Assembly (NCBI RefSeq): GCF_016919705.1
Contig: NZ_CP070368.1
Location: 248,001-312,000 of the forward strand
Reading direction: 5' to 3'
Length of the DNA: 64,000 nucleotides
From: Paracoccus methylovorus
GTDB lineage: Bacteria; Pseudomonadota; Alphaproteobacteria; Rhodobacterales; Rhodobacteraceae
A program made the translations under genes and the position numbers. The notes under the pieces were generated by a model, which had not been told where the DNA came from, ran no database searches, and was given only the letters and a program-made list of their open reading frames with translations. Each line of letters starts with the position of its first letter. Position 1 is the stretch's first letter. Positions 9,361 to 18,823 of this stretch are shown piece by piece.

Positions 9361-10130
9361 TCGGGGAACCTCGGCTCGGTGCCCACAGGGCGAAAGCGGC
9401 GGTCGTAATCGCCGGCATAAAGCCGGCTTTCGTCAAAGCTTTCGGCTGCCAGCGCCCGGCCGACAAGGATCAGCGCCGTGCGTTCCCCCGCGCCGATGCC
9501 GGGGTCCAGTGAGCCCAGCGTGGCGCGGATGATGCGTTGGTCCGGCCAACTGGCGCGGAACACCACGGCCACCGGGCAATCCGCGCCGTAATGCGGGATC
9601 AGCTCTGCCTGCACCCGGTCCAGCACATGCACCGACAGGTGGATCGCCAGCGTCGCGCCGGTGGCGGCGAAATTGGCCAGCCGCTCACCCTCGGGCATGG
9701 CGGAGGCGCGGCCAGAGGTCCGCGTCAGCACCACCGACTGCGCCACACCCGGCAGGGTCAGTTCCGCCTCCAGCGCCGCTGCGGCCGCGGCAAAAGAGGG
9801 CACGCCGGGCGTCACGTCATAGGGGATGCCCAGTTCGCGCAGTCGCCGCAATTGTTCGCCCATGGCCGACCAGACCGACAGGTCGCCCGAATGCAGCCGC
9901 GCTACGTCATGGCCGGCCTGATGTGCGGCAGCGATCTCGGTCATGATCTGGTCAAGGTCCATCGGTGCGGTGTTCACGATCCGCGCCCCCGGTGGACAAT
10001 GACCCAGCAGCGCCTGCGGCACCAACGAGCCGGCATAAAGGCAGACCGGGCAAGCGGCGATCAGGTCGCGCCCGCGCAGGGTGATCAGATCGGCCGCGCC
10101 GGGGCCGGCACCGATGAAATGGACGGTCAT
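9357..10130 (-). CDS. cobM: Precorrin-4 C11-methyltransferase
   Basis: This 257-residue tetrapyrrole methylase begins [20 protein letters not shown] and has the CobM-typical [15 protein letters not shown] and [11 protein letters not shown] segments. It methylates precorrin-4 at C11. The start at 10130 overlaps the cobE stop by four bases, which rules out the much longer in-frame extension. Confidence 0.95.
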   Translation of the reverse strand: MTVHFIGAGPGAADLITLRGRDLIAACPVCLYAGSLVPQALLGHCPPGARIVNTAPMDLDQIMTEIAAAHQAGHDVARLHSGDLSVWSAMGEQLRRLRELGIPYDVTPGVPSFAAAAAALEAELTLPGVAQSVVLTRTSGRASAMPEGERLANFAATGATLAIHLSVHVLDRVQAELIPHYGADCPVAVVFRASWPDQRIIRATLGSLDPGIGAGERTALILVGRALAAESFDESRLYAGDYDRRFRPVGTEPRFPE

Positions 10131-10477
10131 ACGGGATCTCCTTCTGCGATGGCGGCGGTGGCCATGCGGTCTTGCGAGGTGATGCGGGTGGTCACGATGC
10201 GTGCGCCGGGGCCGAGCGCCGCGATGGCGGCGGCCTCGGCCAGCGAGCCGGTGCCGTGCAGGGCAAGGATACGCGGCGATTGCGTGGGGGTGGCGATGCC
10301 GCCGACCTCGACGGCGATCAGCGGCAGCCCGGTCTGTGCGGCCAGCGCCTGAATGACCGGGGCCTGCGCCTTGGCGCGGCTGGTCGCCAGCGCGTCGGCC
10401 CGACCTGCGCGGGCCAGTGCCTCGGCCAGCGAGGCAAGGCTGGCCGTGCGTCGAAAACCGATGCCCGCAACCCTCAT
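10127..10477 (-). CDS. cobE: Cobalamin biosynthesis protein CobE
   Basis: This 116-residue protein ([17 protein letters not shown]) matches the CobE/CbiG C-terminal family: a small alpha/beta fold with [11 protein letters not shown] and a [19 protein letters not shown] tail. Its role in the aerobic pathway is not well defined; it has been proposed to bind pathway intermediates. The ATG at 10477 overlaps the cobL stop (ATGA), so it is preferred over the one at 10489. Confidence 0.9.
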   Translation of the reverse strand: MRVAGIGFRRTASLASLAEALARAGRADALATSRAKAQAPVIQALAAQTGLPLIAVEVGGIATPTQSPRILALHGTGSLAEAAAIAALGPGARIVTTRITSQDRMATAAIAEGDPV

Positions 10478-11649
10478 GGCCAGCTCCATTGCGTGACGCT
10501 GCGGGCCGGAGTCCAGCCGCGCATCCGGCCAAGGGGCGCGGCCTCTTCCAGCGCGATCCGGGTCAGGCTGCCGCCGCGCCTTGCGTGCAGGTCCAGAAGC
10601 AGCGCCTCGGTCTCAAGCGTGACCGCGTTTACCACAAGACGGGCGGTGGCGGGCAGGGCGTCGACCAGCGCCGCACCGGAGCCGCCGCCGATAAAGATTG
10701 CATCGGGGGGCGGCAGAGCGTCCAAAGCCTCGGGTGCGGCGCCATGCAGGGGGCGCATGCGGTCCGCCAGCCCGAAGGCCGCAATATTCGCGACAATATT
10801 GGCGATACGATCGGCGCGTGGCTCAATGGTCATGGCGCGGCCGCCGTTCAGGCACCATTCCACGCTGACAGAGCCAGAGCCGCCGCCGATATCCCACAGC
10901 ATTTCACCCGGTCTTGGCCCCAGTGCCGCCAGTGTCACCGCGCGGATGGCGCGTTTGGTGATCTGGCCGTCATGGGCAAAACTGTCGTCGGGCAGGCCGA
11001 ATCCGCGCGGCAGGCCCGCACCGCGGGGCAGATCAGCCCCGTCCAAAGCCACGGCGACGGGGGCGGTGCAGTCAAGCGCGAAGCCTTTGGCGCGTGTCTC
11101 GCGGATGCGTTCGCGGGGCCCGCCAAGCGCCTCCAGAACCACCATGCGAGTGGCGCCCAGACCCTGTGCGGCCAGCCATTCGGCAAGCTGCGCCGGGGCG
11201 GTGGCATCGCGCAACAGGCAGATCGCCCGCGCCCCCCGTGCCATTACCGGGCGCAGCCGTGCGAAGGGGGTGGCATGCAGGCCAAGGCAGGCCGTCTCTT
11301 CCAGCCGCCAGCCCATCCTTGCGGCAGCCAGAGAAAAGGCGCCCGGTGTGGGAAAGGCCCGCCATTCTTCCGCAGGCAGGACGGCGGCGATGCTGCCGCC
11401 CGCGCCATGCCAGAACGGATCGCCCGACACCAACGCCGCCACGCTTTGCCCGCGCAGCGCCAACAGGGGCTCAAGGCCGAAGGGCACCGGCCATTCCCGC
11501 GCCCGTTGGCGGGCGATTCCCGCCAGCCTCAGATGCCGGGGCGCGCCGAAGACGATTTTTGCCCGATCCAGCGCATCGCGGGTTGCAGGTGGCAGGCCCG
11601 CAAGTCCATCTTCGCCCAGACCGATAATGGAAAGCCAGGGATCACCCAT
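10474..11649 (-). CDS. cobL: Precorrin-6Y C5,15-methyltransferase (decarboxylating)
   Basis: This 391-residue protein is a fusion of a CbiE-like N-terminal methylase ([13 protein letters not shown] near residue 7) and a CbiT-like C-terminal Rossmann methyltransferase with [15 protein letters not shown]. It methylates C5 and C15 and decarboxylates the acetate at C12. Its start codon lies back-to-back with that of cobK on the other strand, with 2 bases shared, so the cobK promoter must lie inside cobL. Confidence 0.94.
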   Translation of the reverse strand: MGDPWLSIIGLGEDGLAGLPPATRDALDRAKIVFGAPRHLRLAGIARQRAREWPVPFGLEPLLALRGQSVAALVSGDPFWHGAGGSIAAVLPAEEWRAFPTPGAFSLAAARMGWRLEETACLGLHATPFARLRPVMARGARAICLLRDATAPAQLAEWLAAQGLGATRMVVLEALGGPRERIRETRAKGFALDCTAPVAVALDGADLPRGAGLPRGFGLPDDSFAHDGQITKRAIRAVTLAALGPRPGEMLWDIGGGSGSVSVEWCLNGGRAMTIEPRADRIANIVANIAAFGLADRMRPLHGAAPEALDALPPPDAIFIGGGSGAALVDALPATARLVVNAVTLETEALLLDLHARRGGSLTRIALEEAAPLGRMRGWTPARSVTQWSWP

Positions 11650-12385
11650 GATGCGTATCCTTTTGCTGGGCGGCACCACCGAGGGAGGCGAGATGGCCCG
11701 GACGCTGGCCGAGGCCGGCGTGGACGCGGTCTATTCCTATGCCGGACGCACGGCCGATCCGGTGCCGCAGCCGCTGCCCACCCGCATCGGCGGTTTCGGC
11801 GGTCCCGAGGGGCTGGCCGATTACCTGCGGACCCAGCGCGTCAGCCATGTCATCGACGCCACCCATCCCTTTGCCGAAAGCATGAGCCGCAACGCCGTCA
11901 CCGCCTGCGCCGCCACGGGCACGGCGCTGATCGCGCTGGAGCGCCCGCCGTGGGTTGCAGTGCCCGGGGACCGCTGGCTTCACGCAGCGGATTTCGAATC
12001 CGCCGCCGCTGCATTGCCCGCCGACGGTTCGACGGTGTTTCTGGCCATTGGACGGCAGAACCTGCAACCCTTTGTCGGGCTGAACCATCTGTGGATGCTG
12101 CGTTTCGCCGAAGTGGCCGCGCACCCGTTGCACGATGCCACGCTGATCGTGTCGCGCGGGCCCTTTACCATTGCGGGCGACGTTGCGCTGATGCGCCGCC
12201 ATGCCATCAGCCATGTGGTCGCCAAAAATGCCGGGGGTGCTGCGGCCGAAGCCAAGCTGGCTGCCGCGCGCGAACTGGGGCTGCCTGTGATCATGATCGA
12301 CCGACCCGCCTTGCCGCTGCGCCGCGTCACCGCCGCGCCTGCCGAGGTGATGAACTGGCTTCATGGTGCGGATCGCGGGGTATAG
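11648..12385 (+). CDS. cobK: Precorrin-6A reductase
   Basis: This protein of about 245 residues ([20 protein letters not shown]) is a Rossmann-type reductase that uses NADPH to reduce precorrin-6A to precorrin-6B. The DATHPFAESMSRNA and KNAGG segments are family marks. It is the only gene of the biosynthetic run on the plus strand. It abuts the cobL start and overlaps the 3' end of cobJ tail-to-tail by 25 bases. ATG codons at 11648 and 11651 are both possible. Regulation separate from the riboswitch-led operon is likely. Confidence 0.94.
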   Translation: MMRILLLGGTTEGGEMARTLAEAGVDAVYSYAGRTADPVPQPLPTRIGGFGGPEGLADYLRTQRVSHVIDATHPFAESMSRNAVTACAATGTALIALERPPWVAVPGDRWLHAADFESAAAALPADGSTVFLAIGRQNLQPFVGLNHLWMLRFAEVAAHPLHDATLIVSRGPFTIAGDVALMRRHAISHVVAKNAGGAAAEAKLAAARELGLPVIMIDRPALPLRRVTAAPAEVMNWLHGADRGV

Positions 12386-13089
12386 ACCCACGCCCCGACC
12401 CTGCGCGTTGCGCCGTTGCCCAGAATGACCACGGTGCGCATGTCGGCCATGTCGGGGCGGGCCTCGGCCAGCGTGACGGTGCGGATGCTTTCGTCCGGGG
12501 TCGAGACGGCGCGCGCGAACGAGATGAGCCGCCCGGGGCCGCAGGTGTCGCGCAGGATCTCCAGCGCGCGGGCGAAACCCTCGGGCCGGGACCTTGAGCG
12601 CGGGTTGTAAAGGGCCATGGCGAAATCGGCCTCGGCTGCCAGCCGCAACCGGCGCTCGATCAAGGCCCAGGGCTTGAGGTTGTCCGACAGGTTGATGGCG
12701 CAGAAATCGTGACCCAGCGGCGCGCCGATCCGGGCGCTTGCGGCCAGCATGGCGGTAATACCGGGCAGGATACGGATATCGGGCGCCGGGTCATACCCCT
12801 CCAGCGCCTCGAACAATGCCGAGGCCATGGCAAAGACCCCCGGATCGCCTGACGAGACCACCACGACACGCCGCCCATCCGCCGCGAGATCAAGCGCGAA
12901 ACGTGCCCGCTGCAATTCGACGCGGTTGTCGGAAGGGTGCAGAACCAACCCCGGACGCGGGGCAATGCGGGCGACATAGGGGATATAGCCCACGACGTCG
13001 GTGGCCTCGGCCAGTGCTGCCTGCACCTCGGGCGTGACCAGATCGGCAGCGCCCGGACCAAGGCCCGCCACAACGACCCAGCCGCTCAT
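12361..13089 (-). CDS. cobJ: Precorrin-3B C17-methyltransferase
   Basis: This 242-residue tetrapyrrole methylase begins MSGWVVVAGLGPGAADLVTPEV and carries SSGDPGVFAMA and LYNPRSRSRP, typical of CobJ/CbiH. It contracts the ring while methylating C17. The ATG overlaps the cobI stop by four bases. Its 3' end overlaps the convergent cobK. Confidence 0.95.
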   Translation of the reverse strand: MSGWVVVAGLGPGAADLVTPEVQAALAEATDVVGYIPYVARIAPRPGLVLHPSDNRVELQRARFALDLAADGRRVVVVSSGDPGVFAMASALFEALEGYDPAPDIRILPGITAMLAASARIGAPLGHDFCAINLSDNLKPWALIERRLRLAAEADFAMALYNPRSRSRPEGFARALEILRDTCGPGRLISFARAVSTPDESIRTVTLAEARPDMADMRTVVILGNGATRRVGAWVYTPRSAP

Positions 13090-13823
13090 TCCGCGGCATC
13101 CGCCAAGGGGCGGCGGCCATTGCCATGGACCAGCACGGTGGCGAAATAGGGGCAGGCGTCCAGATCGGCCTGCGACAGGGGCGTTACGCGCTGGTTGGGC
13201 ATGGTGCCGCGTTCGACCAGCCAAGCGTCGGCGATGCGACCGGCCGAGGCAAGGGCGCGGGCGATCTTGGGCAGGTTGCGGCCGGTTTTCATCACCACCA
13301 CCGCGTTGGCGGCGCGGATATGGCGGGCAAGGTCGGCTTCGGGCAGGGTGCCCATTAGGACCGTCATTGCATCGTCGCCCCATGTCATCGGTTGGCCGAT
13401 GGCATTCCAGCAACCGGTCATTCCGGGGATGCCGGGGATGATCTCGACCGTGGCGATATCTTGCAGCCGCGCGTGCAGATGCATGAACGAGCCGTAAAAC
13501 AGCGGGTCGCCCTCGCACAGCACCACCACGTCGGATTTTGCCGCCAACTCTGCCAGCCGTGCCGTCCAGTCGTCGTAAAAGGCCGAAAGCAGCCGGTTAT
13601 ATTCCGGGCTGTCAAAGGGAATTTCGGTGGTGACCGGGTACTCCATCGCATGTTCGACGACGTCGGAGGCCAGCATCTCGGCCACGATACGGCGTGCCTG
13701 ACCTGCGCGGCCCTTTTTGCGGAAATACGCGATCTGCCGCGCGCCGCGAATGGCGCGGTCGGCACGGACCGAGATCAGGTCGGGATCGCCCGGGCCAAGG
13801 CCCGCACAGATGATCTTGCCCAT
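13086..13823 (-). CDS. cobI: Precorrin-2 C20-methyltransferase
   Basis: This 245-residue tetrapyrrole methylase begins MGKIICAGLGPGDPDLISV and has the CobI segments YPVTTEIPFDSPEYN and CEGDPLFYGSFMHL. It methylates precorrin-2 at C20 to give precorrin-3A, the first step committed to B12. It starts two bases after the cobH stop. Confidence 0.95.
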   Translation of the reverse strand: MGKIICAGLGPGDPDLISVRADRAIRGARQIAYFRKKGRAGQARRIVAEMLASDVVEHAMEYPVTTEIPFDSPEYNRLLSAFYDDWTARLAELAAKSDVVVLCEGDPLFYGSFMHLHARLQDIATVEIIPGIPGMTGCWNAIGQPMTWGDDAMTVLMGTLPEADLARHIRAANAVVVMKTGRNLPKIARALASAGRIADAWLVERGTMPNQRVTPLSQADLDACPYFATVLVHGNGRRPLADAAE

Positions 13824-13825
13824 TG

Positions 13826-14455
13826 CTATTCCTTTCGGCTTGCCAGCGCGTTGACGGCGGCGACGGTGATGGCCGAGCCGCCAAGCCGCCCGCGCACGAT
13901 TAGCGACGGGGTCGGCAGATCGGCCATCAGCGCCGCCTTGGATTCGGCCGCGCCGACGAAACCGACCGGGCAGCCGATGATCGCTGCGGGACGCGGACAG
14001 GCCGGGTTCCGCAGCATGTTCAGCAGGTGAAACAGCGCGGTCGGCGCATTGCCGATGGCGACCACCGCGCCTGCCAGATCGTCGCGCCACAGCTCCAGCG
14101 CGGCGGCGCTGCGCGTGTTGCCCATCCGCGCCGCCAGTTCGGGCACGGATGGGTCGTTCAGCGTGCAGATGACACGGTTGGCGGCGGGCAGGCGGGCGCG
14201 GGTAATGCCTTCGCTGACCATGCGCGCATCGCACAGGATCGGCGCGCCTGCGTTCAGCGCATCGCGCGCAGCCGGGGCCATGCCGGGCGAAAACTCTACC
14301 TCCCGCTCCAGCCCGACCAGCCCGGCGGCATGGATCATGCGCACCACGACCGGCTCTTCGTCGGGGTCGAAACGGGTCAGGTCGGCCTCGGCCCGGATGG
14401 TGGCAAAGGACTGCGCGTAGATCCGCGCGCCGTCGGTTTCATATTGGTGCAGCAT
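13826..14455 (-). CDS. cobH: Precorrin-8X methylmutase
   Basis: This protein of about 209 residues moves the methyl group from C11 to C12 to form hydrogenobyrinic acid. Segments SFATIRAEADL, RMIHAAGL and GAPILCDARMVSEGI are typical of CobH/CbiC, with the active-site histidine in RMIHAAG. The ATG at 14455 fits the family N-terminus (MLHQYETDGARIYAQSF); an in-frame ATG at 14491 would add 12 residues. Confidence 0.94.
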   Translation of the reverse strand: MLHQYETDGARIYAQSFATIRAEADLTRFDPDEEPVVVRMIHAAGLVGLEREVEFSPGMAPAARDALNAGAPILCDARMVSEGITRARLPAANRVICTLNDPSVPELAARMGNTRSAAALELWRDDLAGAVVAIGNAPTALFHLLNMLRNPACPRPAAIIGCPVGFVGAAESKAALMADLPTPSLIVRGRLGGSAITVAAVNALASRKE

Positions 14456-14512
14456 CGGGGCGGTTCCGTGGGCTGGTTGTGGCTGATTCATGCGGGCGGG
14501 TGTCGGAAAGGG

Positions 14513-15649
14513 TCACAGCGGGATGCGATGCGGCGAAAGGTTGCCTTGCACGGCGGGATCGTTCGGGCCGCCGTCCCGGATCAGGTCGAAACGGTCAGGT
14601 GCCTTGGCCAGCAACGTAACCGAGGCCGCGCCGCGATAGGCACAGCCCTTGGCGCAGCCGCTGACATGCAGGCTTTGCCCGGCGCGCAGACGCGGCGCGA
14701 GCGCCCGGGCCAGTCCCCGCACATCGGCGAGCGCTTGCGGACAGCGGGGCGCGCCGGTGCAGGCATGGATGCGCAGCAGCGGGTCATCGAGGTCCATGAT
14801 CGCGCCCGGGATCAGCGGCTGGCGTGCGCCCTCGATCAACAGCGCGCGCCATGGTGTCAGACGCAACGGGCCAAGCGCGGCTGCGGCGGTCAGTTGTGCG
14901 GGCGTGATCTGACCAAAGGCAAAGCCCAGCAGCCATCCGTTCGGCGCAGGGCCGGGGCCGGTGTCGGGCACGGAGTAGGACGATGGCGGGGGTGCAAGCG
15001 GCTTTGCGCCCGGCGGCGGGGCGGGGTTGCGGCGCAGGAGGTCACGCATCCGCCCACGCCCGTCTTGCACACCGTCCTGCATGAACCAGCGCGCCAGATC
15101 GACAGCCCGGTTTGCGGCCTCGGCCACGTCCGCCGCCTTTAGCGACCAGTCGCCGCCATCGGGCACGATCCGCCAGCCCGAGCCACTTGGGCGCAGCCGG
15201 ATGTCCGAGGGTGTGTCGGCCAATGCCAAGGTGTCAGTATCGACGGCGAAGCCGAACTTGCCGGGCACCTGCGGCGCATCGGGTGCGGTCATCGCGGCGG
15301 CAATGGCCTCGGCCAGTCGCCAGGCGGCGCTGCCCACGGGGGCAAAGGGCGACAGGATCACGTTGCGCCGCGCCTCGGCCGCCTCGTCGCGGTCGATCAG
15401 GCCGATGCCTGCAAGGGCGGCGACGGCCTCGGCATGACCCGCATGATCCAGGCCCCGCAACTGCAGGTTGGCCCGGCTGGTCAGGTCCATCAGCCCATTG
15501 CCGCAACGCGCCGCAAGCCCGGCGATCAGCCGTGCCTGATCGGGTTCCAGCCGGCCGTTCCGCGTCCTGATACGCAGCACCAGCCCATCGCCCGAGGCCA
15601 TCGGCCGCAAAGCGCCGGGACACCAGCCCTTGATCTCGAAACCGGTCAC
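14513..15649 (-). CDS. cobG: Precorrin-3B synthase (monooxygenase)
   Basis: This 378-residue enzyme uses O2 to make the C20-hydroxy gamma-lactone precorrin-3B and marks the pathway as aerobic. It resembles sulfite/nitrite reductases: two ferredoxin-like half-domains and the iron-sulfur motif CTGAPRC followed by SGCAKGC in the C-terminal half. I place the start at a GTG (15649) that overlaps the cobN TGA in a GTGA, like the other junctions here; an ATG exists at 15685 inside cobN. Confidence 0.92.
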   Translation of the reverse strand: MTGFEIKGWCPGALRPMASGDGLVLRIRTRNGRLEPDQARLIAGLAARCGNGLMDLTSRANLQLRGLDHAGHAEAVAALAGIGLIDRDEAAEARRNVILSPFAPVGSAAWRLAEAIAAAMTAPDAPQVPGKFGFAVDTDTLALADTPSDIRLRPSGSGWRIVPDGGDWSLKAADVAEAANRAVDLARWFMQDGVQDGRGRMRDLLRRNPAPPPGAKPLAPPPSSYSVPDTGPGPAPNGWLLGFAFGQITPAQLTAAAALGPLRLTPWRALLIEGARQPLIPGAIMDLDDPLLRIHACTGAPRCPQALADVRGLARALAPRLRAGQSLHVSGCAKGCAYRGAASVTLLAKAPDRFDLIRDGGPNDPAVQGNLSPHRIPL

Positions 15650-18600
15650 GGCGTTATCCCCAGCCAGTTGCGCCGCGTGACCCATAGGCCGGATTCCAGC
15701 AGCCGTGCGAACATGGCGCGCAGGGCGGCCAGTGCAGCCGGGTTTTCGCGTTCCATGAAGGCCACCACCTCGGGCCGGCCAAGGGTCGCATCGTGATAAA
15801 GGTCGAAAAGATGGGCGGGCACCACGCCGGCCAGATTGGCGAATGCGGCCATGTGGTCCAGCGTCGCCGCGATCTCGGCCGCGCCGCGAAAGCCGTGCCG
15901 CATCATCCCGTCGGTCCAGATGGGGTTGGCGGCGCGGGCGCGGGTGACGCGGGCGATCTCTTCGGGCAGGCTGCGGGCGCGGGGCGCGTCGGGCCGGGTG
16001 GCGTCAAGGTGGTAAAGGGCGGGTGCCGCGGCACCGATCCGCGCCATGGCGGCCGCAAAACCCGCCTCATGCGCGGCATAGTCGCTGGCCAGCAGCAGGT
16101 CGGATTCCGGCAGGTCCTGCGCATGGACAAAGGCATCGGCCCGGGCCAGACGGTCGCGGATCGCCTGCGGCTCATGCCGGATGGTGCCGTCGGCACCGAT
16201 GGCGTGGGACGAGGCGGCAAGCCACGCCTCGCCTGCCGCTGCCCGCGCCTGTGGGTCAAAACTCTCGGCCAGCCTGGTGATGCCGATGCCGAAGGAGCCC
16301 GGCTTGGGACCGAAGACACGGGGCGTGCGGGATAGATAGGGGTTGTCGTCGCGGGTCTCATCGCGGGTGGAAAGCGCCTCGGCCCCGGTTTCGAAGAGTT
16401 GCGCGAGGCCCGGAAAGATGTCGCGGAAAAGCCCCGAAACCCGCAAGGTCACGTCGATGCGCGGGCGGCCCAGTTCGGCCAGCGGCAAGATCTCGATCCC
16501 GCAGACGCGACCCGAGGCGGCGTCCCAGCGCGGCGCCATCCCCGCCAGATGCAGCGCCATGGCGAAATCCTCGCCCGCCGTGCGCATTGTGGCGCTGCCC
16601 CACAGGTCAACCACCAGCCCGTGCGGCCAGTCGCCGTGGTCCTGCAGATGGCGGCGCAGCAGTTCCTCGGCCAGTTTCACGCCCTGCGCATGGGCATGGC
16701 GGCTGGGCACGGCGCGTGGATCGACGGAGAAGAGGTTGCGCCCCGTGGGCAGCACGTCCTGCCGGCCCCGCGCCGGCGATCCCGAGGGGCCGGGCGCGAC
16801 CCGCCGACCCGCCAGCGCCGTGGCCAGCCCCGCGCGCTCACTGTCGGCGCAAGGACCGGTGCCATAGACATGCAGCCCATCGCCAAAGCGGCTGTCCTTG
16901 AGATCGCAAAGAAAGCGGTCGATCAGCGGGATCGCTTCGGCCGGCGCGGCGTCGGGGGGCAGGCCAAGGTCGGCCTCGACCCCGGCGGCGCGGGCCTCGT
17001 CGCGGATGGCAAGGATCAGCCGGTCGCGGCGGCGCGGGTCCAGCCCGTCGGCGGTGGAGTATTCGTCAAGCAGCCGCTCCAGATACGTCAGGCTTTCGGG
17101 AATCGCCGACTGCGCCAAGGGCGGCGGCAGATGGCCCAAGGTGACGGCGGAAAGCCTGCGCTTGGCCTGCGCGGCCTCGCCCGGGTCATTGACGATAAAG
17201 GGATAGACCACGGGCAGATCGCCCAGCAGTGCCTGCGGCCAGCATGCGTCCGAAAGCGCCACAGACTTGCCCGGCAGCCACTCCAGCGTGCCATGCGCGC
17301 CCATGTGGACCAGAACATCGGCCTGTGTCCGCAGCCACAGGTAAAAGGCGACATAGGCATGGCGCGGGGTGCGGGACAGGTCGTGGTAATCCTCGGACCG
17401 GGTTTTCACCTCGCCGCGTTCGGGTTGCAACGCGATCAGGTCGTCGCCATGGCGGAGCGCGGCAAAGCGAAAGCCGTCCGGGGCCTCGGTTTTGGGCTCG
17501 CCCCAGGCGGCGGCAAGGTCCTCGCGCAGGCGCTGGGGCAGGCCGGCCAGCGCACGGAGGTAATCCGAAAGCGGCCAGTCGATGCCTTCGGTCATCAACC
17601 GCCGGCCCAGATCGTCATGCGGGATGCCAAGGATTTCACCGGTCGAGGCCAGCGCGTCCAGCCCGACCGCATGGGCCAGTTGATGCGATTTGCCGGGATA
17701 GGTCGAAAGGACTACCGCCTTGCGCGTGCCCTTGCGCAGGTGGTGCCACGCCCGGATGCGACCCACGGCCGAGGCGATCCGGCCCGCATCGGGGGCGTGG
17801 ATCAGGCGCGAGAACTCCAGCGCCGTGTCGCGCGGCTGCGGGGCCTTGAAACTGACCGCGCCCAGAAAGATGCGTCCGTCCACCTCGGGCAGCACGACAT
17901 GCATGGCCAGATCGGCGGCGGAAAGCCCGCGATCCTCGGCAGCCCACAGCGCGCGGGGGGCGGTGGACAGCGCCACCTGAAACACCGGGCAATCCGTGCC
18001 GTCAAAGGGTGTGGCGCCCTGATCGTCGTGGGCGGAAAAGGCGGTCATGTTCACCACCGCCGCAAGGCCCGGCAGATGCGGGGCCAGCCATTCCGCGAAA
18101 CCCGGCACCTTCAGCGAAGGCGCGAAAACCCCGCTCGCGTTGAAGCCTGCCTTACGCAAGGCGCGGATCATCGCATCCACCGGCGCAAGATCGGCCGATG
18201 TCAGATAGCTGCGATAAAAGCTGACCAGAACCGGATTTGCACCGAATGCCGGATTTGCGATGACGCCTGCCTGCGGGTCGTAGAACCCCCATTGCGGAAT
18301 TGTGGCCTGACCAGTGACCGGGCCTGCGGTCAACCCGGCAGCCTGTGCCAGCTCTGCCAGCGCCATTTGCGCAGCGACCGCGCCGCCCTGTTCGCTAAGC
18401 GCCGATAAGTGGCGCAGCACCGGCACCGGCAGGGTCGAAAGGCGGTCCAGCGTCGGGTCGGGCCGCCCGTCCGCCGGCAGGAACGCCAGCGCGATCCCCC
18501 GCCGCCGCGCCATATCCTGCAGGCTGGCGGCACCATAGGACCAATAGGGCTCGCCGCCGATCAGCCGGACCAGCACCGCGCGGGCACCCAAAAGCGTCGT

Positions 18601-18819
18601 CTCGCAATACTGATCGACCGAGACGGGATGGCGCAGCGCCGACAGGTTGCACAGCCGCAGCGGCGGCAGCCCCCCTTGCGCACGGTGCCACCCCGCCGCG
18701 AAAGCGCCAAGGTCGCTGTCGGAATAGGACAGCACCACCAGATCGGCAGGGCTTTGGCCGGGGTCGGTCGGGACCTCGGTTTCCTCAAGCCCATGGCTTT
18801 CGCGAAAGACGACGTGCAT
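15646..18819 (-). CDS. cobN: Cobaltochelatase subunit CobN
   Basis: This protein of about 1057 residues is the large subunit of the ATP-dependent aerobic cobaltochelatase, which inserts cobalt into hydrogenobyrinate a,c-diamide with CobS and CobT. Motifs include HMGAHGTLEWLPGK in the middle and DLWGSATMRTAGEDFAMAL in the C-terminal half. cobS and cobT are not in the window. The ATG at 18819, four bases after cobW, gives the expected N-terminus MHVVFRESHG; an ATG at 18870 lies inside cobW. It is slightly short for the family. Confidence 0.95.
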   Translation of the reverse strand: MHVVFRESHGLEETEVPTDPGQSPADLVVLSYSDSDLGAFAAGWHRAQGGLPPLRLCNLSALRHPVSVDQYCETTLLGARAVLVRLIGGEPYWSYGAASLQDMARRRGIALAFLPADGRPDPTLDRLSTLPVPVLRHLSALSEQGGAVAAQMALAELAQAAGLTAGPVTGQATIPQWGFYDPQAGVIANPAFGANPVLVSFYRSYLTSADLAPVDAMIRALRKAGFNASGVFAPSLKVPGFAEWLAPHLPGLAAVVNMTAFSAHDDQGATPFDGTDCPVFQVALSTAPRALWAAEDRGLSAADLAMHVVLPEVDGRIFLGAVSFKAPQPRDTALEFSRLIHAPDAGRIASAVGRIRAWHHLRKGTRKAVVLSTYPGKSHQLAHAVGLDALASTGEILGIPHDDLGRRLMTEGIDWPLSDYLRALAGLPQRLREDLAAAWGEPKTEAPDGFRFAALRHGDDLIALQPERGEVKTRSEDYHDLSRTPRHAYVAFYLWLRTQADVLVHMGAHGTLEWLPGKSVALSDACWPQALLGDLPVVYPFIVNDPGEAAQAKRRLSAVTLGHLPPPLAQSAIPESLTYLERLLDEYSTADGLDPRRRDRLILAIRDEARAAGVEADLGLPPDAAPAEAIPLIDRFLCDLKDSRFGDGLHVYGTGPCADSERAGLATALAGRRVAPGPSGSPARGRQDVLPTGRNLFSVDPRAVPSRHAHAQGVKLAEELLRRHLQDHGDWPHGLVVDLWGSATMRTAGEDFAMALHLAGMAPRWDAASGRVCGIEILPLAELGRPRIDVTLRVSGLFRDIFPGLAQLFETGAEALSTRDETRDDNPYLSRTPRVFGPKPGSFGIGITRLAESFDPQARAAAGEAWLAASSHAIGADGTIRHEPQAIRDRLARADAFVHAQDLPESDLLLASDYAAHEAGFAAAMARIGAAAPALYHLDATRPDAPRARSLPEEIARVTRARAANPIWTDGMMRHGFRGAAEIAATLDHMAAFANLAGVVPAHLFDLYHDATLGRPEVVAFMERENPAALAALRAMFARLLESGLWVTRRNWLGITP

Positions 18820-18823
18820 GGCG

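Noticed and set aside
16399..18408. 669-codon plus-strand open frame opposite cobN
   Set aside because: Shadow of cobN; no start site or domain.
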